From Spirodela intermedia (Eukaryota > Streptophyta > Magnoliopsida > Alismatales > Araceae), in contig LR746271.1 in assembly GCA_902729315.2 (NCBI GenBank), positions 2,378,001 through 2,442,000 on the forward strand: 64,000 nucleotides of DNA. Reading direction: 5' to 3'. Shown one piece after another: positions 12,454 through 22,300 of this stretch (within the stretch, counting starts at the first letter, position 1; each line of letters starts with the position of its first letter). The notes beneath the pieces were generated by a model. It ran no database searches and was not told where the DNA came from. It saw only the letters and a program-made list of their open reading frames with translations. The translations under genes and the position numbers were made by a program.

Positions 12454-12893
12454 TCAGTGTTGCCTGATGGATCGGAGGAGCTCCGCGAGAGGGCGCTCGG
12501 GTGCTTATCTGCGAGCGACGATCTCGACAACCTTGAAGGAGGACTCGGAGCAGAGGAGAGCTCCCACTGCAAATTCCGCCACCTGGTCTCTCAATATCGA
12601 GCCTTGGAACAGAGTATCCTGAACAGGTGGGCGGCAAGAACAGGACCAGACAGTCCAGAACTGAAAAGTGTAGTGGAATTGTGGAGAGGGGGTGGGTGGG
12701 TTGCTATCTCCGGCTCCATGACCAGGTTTCCGCTTGGAGAGTCGTCTCTCAGGCCGCCGGGTCTTACAATGGTATAGTTAAGTCCAGATCTCTGGATGAA
12801 TTTCTCTTCCTTGAGCTTGGCAACCAAAGTGAGCCCAAACACATTGAGGGCGATATAGGTTGGATTCGACGTGAGGGTGATGGGTGCCCAGAG
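12454..12893 (-). pseudogene. 3' fragment of an At2g34460-like NAD(P)-binding (atypical SDR) gene
   Basis: Two terminal exons remain. The first (12893 to about 12708) follows a good acceptor with a polypyrimidine tract and reads SNPTYIALNVFGLTLVAKL, then LNYTIVRPGGLRDDSPSGN and VMEPE. The second (12618-12454) reads DTLFQGSILRDQVAEF, then SFKVVEIVARR, a TAA at 12505, and then in the same frame APERPLAELLRSIRQH with a TGA at 12454. The matching family is the plastid Rossmann-fold, Tic62-related protein At2g34460. Damage: the donor after VMEPE is AG/AT instead of AG/GT, the TAA cuts the last 16 residues, and all upstream exons (the Rossmann nucleotide site) are absent. The copia element begins within about 175 bp of the fragment. 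Confidence 0.85.
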
Positions 12894-13066
12894 CTGACGG
12901 GGGAGAGGGGAAGAAAAGATGTAGAGACAGAATCAACTGTAATAGATGTAAATTCTGCAAATTAATAAACATGAGCAAATTAAGGAGAACAAGGGAAAAA
13001 GAATAATTAGAAGATGGTTTTTTAGTAATACCACCGGCATGAGTTATGTATTTATCTTTTTTTTTT

Positions 13067-13497
13067 AAGAGAAAATATGTAAGCACAAGATCATAATAAC
13101 AGTGGAAACCTAATTTCTAAATATCAATGAGAACAAATAAAAGAGAAATCATCTAGATATCAAGAATTCTGATGAGAACAAGGCTTTCAACAAGCACTTC
13201 TAATTTACGTCTCAATGCCCTCGACATGACTCACACACTAGAGAGTCAATAAGAACTTTTATCTCCTTTTATAAAGACTTTACTTTCACTAGAAGAGAGA
13301 AGATACCAAAAGAGGAATACAATTGATGGAAAAAAAGAATAGAATCAAGAGAGATAGTTGTCCATCATATTCAAAAAAGAGAAATACATGTATTATTTAT
13401 AGAAAATAAAAAAAGATAATCAGTTCCTAAAAAGAAATATCTCGATCTACATGCAGCCAAGTCCACTCATCTTGAATGTGATGCTTGTAACCACCAT
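13067..13497 (-). repeat. Copia 3' LTR
   Basis: It aligns along its length with 17620-17998 (shared words include ATTTCTAAATATCAATGAGA-type text, AACAAATAAAAGAGAAATCA and GAAAATAAAAAAAGAT). It is about 50 bp longer, mainly through an extra block around 13230-13290. The minus-strand polypurine tract (AAGGAGAGAAAG) abuts it at 13498-13512. Confidence 0.85.
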
Positions 13498-13751
13498 CTT
13501 TCTCTCCTTACACGACCCCCGGAAGAAGTCATAAGGGTTGGCATGACCACTCTGTCACCATCCCCTCATTCCTCGCATGCCTTTTGAGCAAGTTAGACAA
13601 GAGAGGTCTCTCTCACATCTGTCAAATGGTTGAGACATGAGAGGTTATTTTGCACATCTCCCGAATAAGTCAGCCGAGATGGATTGACACTACCAACAAA
13701 CTTTATCCTGACAGCCATCATCGTTGCACTTGAAGTCAACATCTATCCATG

Positions 13752-14051
13752 TTACAAGTTCTTCACCTTTTGTAAGGTACTTACAACATGAGTTAGATTC
13801 AAACAATATCTGAACTTCTCTAATGTGACAACTTTCGTCAATATATCTATAACATTTTCTTCCATGTGAACTTTTTCTAAAGAGATATATCTAGAATTCA
13901 CCAACTCATAGATCTTGTGATATTGTATATCAATATGCTTTGATTGTGCATGACAGAATTGATTTTTTACTAAGCAAATAGCACTTTGACTATCATAATA
14001 TATATAAACTACACTATGTCGGATCTCAAGTTCACTTAATAATTTCTTCAA
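13752..14051 (-). pseudogene. Copia RNase H domain remnant
   Basis: A 99-codon open stretch at the 3' end of the copia pol region. It reads LLSELEIRHSVVYIYYDSQS, then HAQSKHIDIQYHKIYELV and IDILTKVVTLEKF, the typical C-terminal copia RNase H including the YDSQSAI and KHID blocks. It is open only by chance survival, because the flanking pol is full of stops. Confidence 0.85.
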
Positions 14052-17000
14052 CTATAAGACCTCTTTGGCTATTTCAGTTGCTGCTATGTACTATGTCTTA
14101 GTTATAAATAATATAGTAATAGTATGAAGTGTAAACTTCTAGTTGATAGGTCCACCAGCCACGATAAAAATATATCTTATCGTAGATCTTCGATGATATA
14201 TATCCCAGACAAAATATGCATAAAAAAAATCAACAACAAAAAGACAACTTTGTCGATCAAAATGGATTATGAAATCTAAAGAACCTTTTAGATATCGGAT
14301 AATTCATTTCACTGCACTCCAATGCTCATTTTCTAGATTGCTTATAAACTACTCACAAGCCCAACTATATGAGCAATATCTAATCTAGTATAGATGAATA
14401 TCTTCATCTCATGTATATGAGAGAGCTAACTATACTAACATAAAAAATTTACTTCATCTCATTAATATCTTCTTTAGATGTTAGACGGTGAGTAGTAGAT
14501 AATCTAAAATGAGTAACTAGATGAATGCTCATTATTTAAATATTACTCATATCAAATATATCCACCACCTTCAAAAGATAGCTCCTCTAAGTCAACCATA
14601 AGTGACCTAACTCTTGGTTTCTATAGATCTTCATATCAAAAATCTTCTTTACCACACCAAGATTCATCATGTCAAATTCATTTCTTGATAGTGACTTTAA
14701 TCTAATAATCTCATATGAATTTTTTGAAGTAATGAGCATATCATAAATATAGAATATTTAAATAATTAGAGAACTATCATTACAAGTCTTCATATAAATA
14801 TAATAGTCAAAATCACACATTGTATAATTAATCTTCAACATATAAGAGTCAAACTTCTTATATCATTACCTTGATGCTTACTTCAACCTAGAAAAAGATT
14901 TATGTAGTTGACAAATAAGATGTTTTGACCCTTGTATAATGAAACCCTCCGACTACTACATGTAAATAATCTCCTCTGAATCTCCATGAAGGAATATCAT
15001 CTTTACATCTAGTTGCTCAAGCTCCATATCTTCATGTGTGACAATAGCTAACATTAAGTGAATAGACATGTGCTTCACAATAGGTGAAAAGATCTTTATA
15101 TAATTAATTCATTACTTCTATGTAAAGTCTTTTGCAATAAGTCTTGCTTGTACTAAGGGTGATCATCATCAAGTATTAGTGACTTCTTTTTGTATACCTA
15201 TTTGCACATAATAGATCATTTTCTTACAAGAAGATCTACTAATTCAAGTGTAGTTCTTGTCTAAGGATGCTCATTCATTAGATATTGTCTGCATCTACTT
15301 CTCATTTTCAGGATAACTAATTACGTCTTGAAAAGTTGTGAGTTCGCCATCTCATGTAAATGATGTATAGGTAACATAATCATCAAGATGAGTAAGAGGC
15401 CTTACTTCACGCCTACTTCATCTAGTAATAATATAATCAAGAATATATGATGATTCTACAACTCGATCTTCACTCACAATAGAACTAAGAGGACTATGTA
15501 CAATCTCCACCTCTAGCCTTACTTTGTCTATAACTCAAGTATCATTAGATTCTTGAACCTTCTATTTTGTAGAAAAAAACTTCAACATATGATCTTCATC
15601 AAAAATTACATCTCCATTGAAAATAACTTTCTTCGTCTCTAAATTCTAAAATTGATATCCCTTCACACTAGTACTACAATTGAAGAAGATATATTTCTTC
15701 GACTTTGGATCTAATTTCAATCTCTCATCACAGGTGTAAAAACATATCTTGGACATCTAAATATATGCAAATTCAAATAGTCAATATGATTTATAATTCA
15801 TACCTCTTCAATAATCTTCTCATTAAGAGTAGAATTTGGTGATCTATTCATCACATAAGATGTCATACTCACAACATCTGCCAAAAATTCTTTGGGCAAG
15901 TTAGCATTCAATCATAAATACTGTGTTCCTCAATAATCGTGTGGTACATCTATGTAGTAACATTGTTTTGCTATGGAGCCTTCTTCACTATATAATGACG
16001 TTGAAGACAATGCTCATCACAGAACTAATTAAATTTAAAATTCTTAAATTTAGTTCGTAAAACTTTGAGCTTTTTACCTATTTAATTCTCCACCTTCACA
16101 CACCATCTTGAACTTTGTAAATACTTTAAATTTGTACTTCAAGAAGAATATTGAGACTTTCTTAAAAAAATCATCAACAAATGATAGAAAATATCAAGCA
16201 CCACCTATTGACGTCACATTAATCGGACCACACACATTTGAGTGAACATAATCCAACACACTGCCCATATGATATTTTGTTGCCTTGAATGATAGTCTAT
16301 ATTATTTTTCTATAATACAGTATTTACAAAAATTCAATTTGCAAGTTTTCACATCAAGTAGTAGTTTTCGTACAGATATTTTCTACATACATATCTCACT
16401 CATATGGCTCAATCAAAAATGTTATAAAAGTGTGTCATTAATTATAGAATCATATGATGTCGCAACACAAGCTCCACTTATAACAATACTTCTCTCAATC
16501 ATTGACGTCTTCACTTCATCATAATAAGCGTTCCTTTTATAATCTTGAGGATCTTATTTTCTCTTTTGAAATAACATTCATTTGCTTCCAATACTCTAAG
16601 TAAAATCAAATTTTGATATAATGTTAGAATATGAAAAACATTTCTAAGGTCTCGGACCACTCAGTCAAATATCCAAACTTTTACAAAATCAATACCAACA
16701 ATTTTAGAAGTTCTATTATTTTTCATAGAAATAACTCATGTTGCACTCTTGTATGAGTCAAACCAATCAGTATTATGACACATATAATAAGAACAATTAG
16801 TATTAAGAATCTATATTTGACAATTTCTCAACTGGAACATATTCAAAATAGACTTCACCATCTTCTCTGTCCTCAATCTTTCTAATATTAGCCGAATTAG
16901 ATTCACCTTTTGTTGTATTATCACTTCAATTCTTTGAATAATCCTTTTACAAGTGTCCCTTCTCATGACACTTATAAAAAAATTGGTTTCTTAATTAATC

Positions 17001-17619
17001 TATCTTTGACTTAGATCAACTCTTCTTGTCTCTTAACGATCTTTTCAACTTCTACCTTCCATGTTCTCTTTTACCCTTCACATATAAATCTTCACCACAA
17101 GTTTCGTCAACATCTTTCTTCCAATAATAATACTCTATAAATGAGTCAATAACATCTTCAAGAGCATGTGTTGTACTGTCATGAAACAAGAGTGTAACAA
17201 GATGATCATATGAATCAAGGAAAGAAATAAGAAAATAATAACTTTATTCTTATTAAGAAGATAATTTTTTCTTATTGTCAATTTATTCATCATCAAGTTC
17301 GGTATAGATCATTTCTCCAACTACTTTTAGAATTCTTTTAGATTGCATTAATTCATGACCTGTTGAAGAAATTAATCAGACAGATATTTATGAATAAAAC
17401 CTTTAGCCTTCTTCTTTATTATCTCTCAATCATCAACACTGATCTTATTTAACTTTGGACCATTCAAAGTCTTATACAAGTCAGTTTGTGACAACAGATC
17501 ATACACATGATGCTTTTAGATATTAAAGTTAGAAGACTTATCTAACTTCTAGATGTAAGTAACCACTTTAGAAGTCATAGTAAATTTAGAAATAATTAAA
17601 TTAATATTTTGATATCACT

Positions 17620-17998
17620 TGTTAGAAAAAATATGTAAACACAAGATCACAATAATAGTGAAAACTAAATTTCTAAATGCCAATGAGAACAAATAAAAGA
17701 GAAATCACTAAGCTACCAAGAATTATGATGAGAATAAAGCTTTTATTAAATATCTCTAATTCACATCTCAATATCCTCGAAATGACTAGAGAGAGAAGAT
17801 ATCAAAAAGAGGAATAGAGTTTATGAAAAGAGATAATAGAATCAAAAGATAGATAGTCATCGTTGATAGTTAAAAAAGATAAACATATTTCCTATTTATA
17901 AAAAATAAGAAAATATAACCAGTATTTAAAAAAAAGCATTTCAATCTACGTGCAATTGAGCCCACACATATCGGATGTGACGGCTGTAACCGCCAACA
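17620..17998 (-). repeat. Copia 5' LTR
   Basis: It begins TGTTAG and ends CCAACA on the plus strand (TG...CA form) and is flanked on its inner side by the decayed primer-binding site at 17608-17619. Confidence 0.85.
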
Positions 17999-18320
17999 CT
18001 TTTGCCTAATACTCCCAACCTATTGCTACCCTCGCCTATCTTCCCGAATCACGTTCGTCTTCCCGGCCGTGGAGTTGATGGCTTTGATCAGATGTTGTCT
18101 GAAGAATTAGTGACCGTCTTGTCATATACGAGGCTAACAAGGCAACTCTGATCCTTCGCCGAAGGAGAACTACGGGTTTCCCACGACAGTCGCGAACCCA
18201 TGAATCATCTGAGCGCGCGCACGAGAGAGAGAGAGAGAGAGTTCACAACAGAACACAATCTGTGACACGAGCAAGTCCAAATCGTAATACAATCCGCGGA
18301 ACGAGCGAGCAACTCGCGCC
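17999..18320. other. Spacer between copia and the I29 gene
   Basis: It holds a short (AG)n run (18225-18241) and a diverged tandem repeat of about 40 bp around 18248-18310 (paired words CACAATCTG/TACAATCCG and ACACGAGCAA/GAACGAGCGA). If the I29 gene is expressed this is its 3' flank. Confidence 0.45.
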
Positions 18321-18740
18321 TCACACATCCGGTCGCGCAACCGCCTGAGGAGGTAGTGGTGGTGGCGGCGGCGGCGGGACGTCTCCTAGTGCTTCTTGCT
18401 CTTCTTCTCCTTCAGGCATCAGGATTCCACCGCAGTAGCCGGACCGGAACTCCTCGTTGGTGAGATCTGCGAACTGGTTGAGGCCGAGGGTGTAGGAGTG
18501 GCCGCCGCGGTTATGGGCCTCGATGTACAGGAGGTTATCCTTGAAGATCGCCAGCCGCCGATCCCTCTCCGCCTCGTCCTTGTACTGCCGCCCGTGCTCC
18601 GCCATCCACGCCCGATGCCGCTCGGCCACCTCCTCGTCCGTCAGCTCGGTCGCCGCCGCCGCCGCCACAGCAGCGGGCGCGGAAGCATCCCGCTGGTACC
18701 CAGAGCCGGCCGGCGCACCGTCCCCTCGATCAGAGCTCAT
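18321..18740 (-). CDS. Stand-alone papain-type propeptide (inhibitor I29) protein
   Basis: Frame of 139 residues from the ATG at 18740. An earlier in-frame ATG at 18827 lies upstream of the TATA-like box, so I prefer 18740. Residues 36-97 are a complete cathepsin propeptide domain. The ERFNIN pattern (ERDRRLAIFKDNLLYIEAHN, residues 58-77) is followed by the GxNxFxD motif (GLNQFAD, residues 86-92). No peptidase domain follows: the frame continues into an acidic stretch and a poly-Pro tail and stops. The N-terminus is Ala/Gly-rich with no clear signal peptide, unlike full cysteine proteases. The family keeps papain-like zymogens inactive, and stand-alone versions (for example mouse CTLA-2) inhibit cathepsins. 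It is either such an inhibitor or a truncated protease pseudogene; the domain itself shows no internal damage. Confidence 0.6.
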   Translation of the reverse strand: MSSDRGDGAPAGSGYQRDASAPAAVAAAAATELTDEEVAERHRAWMAEHGRQYKDEAERDRRLAIFKDNLLYIEAHNRGGHSYTLGLNQFADLTNEEFRSGYCGGILMPEGEEEQEALGDVPPPPPPPLPPQAVARPDV

Positions 18741-18776
18741 GTTTGCTTGCCGATCCAGCGTCCTCGAGACACCGCG

Positions 18777-18782
18777 TTTATA
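18777..18782 (-). promoter_or_regulatory. TATA-like box upstream of the I29 frame
   Basis: TATAAA on the minus strand, 37-42 bp before the ATG at 18740. If used, it would leave a very short leader, so it supports the 18740 start only weakly. Confidence 0.35.
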
Positions 18783-19019
18783 GGGTCTCACGAAAGAGGA
18801 CGGGGGCGGTGGATAACGCCGGTTCACATGTTTTTCTCCTTGATCAAATGGAGATTGCTTAGATGCTAAGGAGTGGACACGCCAGCCACCGGGGTCCCGC
18901 TAGACGAGCACATTCACAGTCGTCTCTCCCCGTCGACGGGGCGGGGCGGTGAGACGGCTTTCACTTTCCTTTCGAAGATGCGTTCTTCCCTCCCGTCTAT
19001 TTTTTTCTCCCCAACAACG

Positions 19020-19290
19020 ACGATGGCGACACCGCATGGGTGGCAGCGTGGGCTGCGGTAGCGTGGATGGGGAAGGCCGTTGCGCCGACCCGCCGGTGCA
19101 GCCCCACAAGCGGCACAAGGTCTTGCACGAGGGCACGTAAAGAAAGGATCTTGCTCGCTCACTCCCGCTACCCGGTGTGGTCTGTCACCCCTACAGGCTC
19201 TTTTGATCATATGCCTCCGCTCTCTGTCTCTCTCTCAACATCCCCCGACAACTCGCATGCAAGGCAAGGAAATGTCGGGCAAGCATGATT
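19020..19290 (+). pseudogene. Degenerate duplicate of the ULP2 3' end
   Basis: Bases 19068-19183 match 9228-9343 almost exactly, covering the last ULP2 codons (GRCADPPVQPHKRHKV here, GRCANPPVQPHKRQKV there), HEGT, the TAA and the AAAGAAAGG flank. Later words also match (CTCTTTTGATCAT, CAACATCCCCCG, CATGTCGGGCAAGCA in near form). Compared with the parent it has lost the poly-Asp run and about 75 bp after the stop. No SUMO-protease domain is present. It overlaps the probable 3' UTR of FKBP15 on the other strand. Confidence 0.85.
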
Positions 19291-19363
19291 CAGGCAAGGA
19301 AAGGATCTCTAGAGATTCGTCACAGTGGTGGTCCGATCAAGAAAGACTTCAGGGGGAGGTGAG

Positions 19364-22300
19364 TTATAAGTCGCTGTCGTGCTCCGTCTTCCCACCCTCG
19401 AGAGTCTTGCCATTCACGCCGACCAGCTCCGTATCGAAAACCAGAGTCGCCCCACCTGCCATATGGAGAAAGAATTCAACGCATTCAATGACTCACCAGA
19501 AGAAGGATCTACAAATTCTTGTCTAGCTCGCTAATTTTATGGTCAACGAATAAAAGAAGATGATGGAAAAGAAACGCCCACCAGAAGAAGGAAGGGTCTG
19601 CTTAATTTGGCCTTGTTTTCTAATTTTATGCCGGCGAAATCAGTTCCCAACGAGTGGGAGATAGTGCAAGAACAAGTACATAAATAGAAACGCCCCACAT
19701 ACAGTCTGGTATGGGAAAGAATTCGAGGTGTTCAAAGAATGCAGAGGGAAGGAAGATTCTTCTCGGAAATCAATGCTCGGAAGAGTAGGAGATAGAGCGC
19801 GAATAAGGTTGATAAATATGGACTCACCTGGGATCTTTGGTGGGGATCCCTGCGCCCCATAGCCGAGTTTTGCAGGAATCTTAAGCTTTCTCTTCTCCCC
19901 CAGACACATTCCCAGAATCCCCTGGTCCCATCCTGTAGAAATCATGATGTTAGCTGTGATCAGATTTGCAGAGCTGAAAGACATTGATTTTTTAAGTTTA
20001 ATCGATTCATGCAACATCTTCTTTTCATCTTTCACCGGAATCGCATTTCAACCTACCCTAACAATACGTAGATATTCATACGGAAGAGGAACAGTTCTAG
20101 TGTAAACACCGTTTGAAGGTTGGAGGAATTGTTGACTCACAGGAACAATAACCATAGAATTCAGGCTTCAAACGGGAGTCATTCTGTTCGTGTGGCTTTT
20201 GTTTATTCCACGCAAGAACATACAAAATAGAAAACGTAGACAAAGATAAATGTAGCAAAACGCACAAACATACAACATGCAATTGAACTCCCGCCAGTTC
20301 TCCAAATGGAATTTTCAGTAACTGTGAATGAGCAGACAAAGAACATTTTTTCAGTGAAGTGAACGAATCTGTTATTTCCGAGATAATCGCCATCTGATGT
20401 ATAGGAGAGGTTTTGAAATCCTACAGGACGTGTACACGGTCTCTTATTATTGTTTAATGATTCCATGGCCTGCTACCCACTTTAGGAAAAAGTCAAAATG
20501 GCACAATATAGGAAGCTTTTTCATGCTCTTGTCAAAGGCCAGCTTCTATAGCCTACAACAAGGTCTAAGCAAACAACTAAGTGGAAAACGGCAATAGTGA
20601 TGCTTCAAGGTGCAATGATGAATCCCAAATTGATGGGTGAAGTTTCATAATAATAATGACGATGAATACAACAGCACCTTGCTGATAACATCAAATTTTC
20701 TGGCATTGCCTTCCATCCAGATTTATATTTCACTGACAGCTTAGAATACATAGAAAATTAAAAATCGCATATAAATAGGCTTAACCAAATCAAACAATTA
20801 GGATTCAAAACAGGCCAAAAAAATATCAAAACTCACTCCATTGGAAATCTCTGAGCAAGTGCACAGAAATTTAAGATTATAGCTGTTAGAGAGTTTGATA
20901 GAATATGGATCCGATAGGCCAACTCTCACAGTGCGTTAGCAAGCTATTTAGAATATGGGCCAATTAGGCCAATCCATATTAAGAGTTATGATGTAATGAC
21001 CACTCTCCTCACCGTAAAGAAAAAAAAGTGATAAAGAAGGATACAAACTGCCTCACTAATATTTTAATTTCTATTTTAATAATATAAAAAACAGATCGCC
21101 AAAGAAACTTGCACACAGACAAAGGGTTTATCCGAAAATTAATATACAAGAAGAGTTTGTATGCACTTTATAGACCGCGCATTTATATCTATGCTTGTGG
21201 CAAATGAAACTGAACAAAAATAGGAGCCCTGAAGATGTCCAAAGTTTATACCTTTGATTACTTGACCACTACCAAGTTCAAATTCAATGGGATCGCCTCG
21301 CTCAAAGCTGGAGTCAAAAACACTTCCATCTGTGAGTGCTCCCTGTTAACAAGGCTAAAAGAATTATGATAAATCCTGGAAGGGAAAACGTCAAGTAAGT
21401 CTTCAAATAAGTCAATTTGGCAGTTCATAATTCTTTTATGAACTGCCAATCAGATGAGGACCTTCGTAGAAAACAATTCCAATCAGATGTGCATAAAATT
21501 TTTTAATGTCCATGATAAAACAAGAAGTTCATCTTAGATACATGAAAAATATAAAAGGTAAATGGATAAAGAATCCACAGATGGTGATTACACGAATGAG
21601 GAACAATAAAAACTTATTTTTTACGGACTTTGGATCATTGGTACTTTGCAGAATCATTTTTTAAGATGTAGGAAAATAACATCATGCTATACGACCCAAG
21701 ATCATGTAATCATGCCATGAGCATTATAATGACAAAGATAGCATGGAATTCGAACTGAAGAATGAAAGAAATAATTAAGATGAAATCATGAAAGTAAAAT
21801 GTTCAGCGCATTCTTTCTAAAACTGAGGTCCAAAATAAAACAAAAATGAAAAATAGAAAACGAATAAAATTCAACACATTGCAGAAAACGGGAAAGAAAA
21901 CTTTGCAGAAGTGGGATTCTTATCCATTCATCTCCGAAGTGCACAAAGCAGAACATACGAAAACAGCACTTTGAGGAATATAGTTGCTAAGGAGATTCAA
22001 TCATTGGGTGGCCCAAAAATCAGGTCTTCAATGGTTTCATGTTAGCAAGGGGTCATTAAACTTGATATCAGCTTCCATACAGTAAATAATAGGATAAGTG
22101 GCTGAGAATTTGATTCAGCGGACAGATTCTGCAGCTATTATCTCCCATGAAGACATGCCAGCCTTTCGTGGTGTTATTTATGCCTGACATAGTGGCTCTT
22201 GGCATGGTTCAACTTCTATTGAGGTGGTTGATGGAAGACAGGCATGCTATTTATGTAGAACACCTTTTCTACCATGGGACATTTGGGGCATCGAATACTA

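Larger units (their letters stand above)
13067..17998 (-). mobile_element. Degenerate Ty1-copia LTR retrotransposon
   Basis: The element lies on the minus strand, with diverged LTRs at 13067-13497 and 17620-17998. Inside, all with frame breaks, are a zinc-knuckle remnant (YKCHEKGHL) near 16950, an integrase start (GSVLDYVHSNVCGPIN) at 16198-16275, an RT block (EQLDVKMIFLHGD) at about 14985-15030, an RT catalytic block at 14731-14751 reading YIYDMLIT where active copies have YVDDMLIT, and RNase H at 13752-14051. The order gag, INT, RT, RNase H is the copia order. Next to the right LTR the minus strand reads TGATATCAAAAT, a decayed form of the initiator tRNA-Met primer site TGGTATCAGAGC. The left LTR is preceded on that strand by a purine-rich tract. 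I could not identify a target duplication. Confidence 0.9.

Noticed and set aside
12700-12712. Possible AT-AC (U12) intron in the At2g34460-like fragment, because the donor reads AT
   Set aside because: The sequence after the AT does not resemble the U12 donor and the acceptor is AG; a mutated GT donor is simpler.
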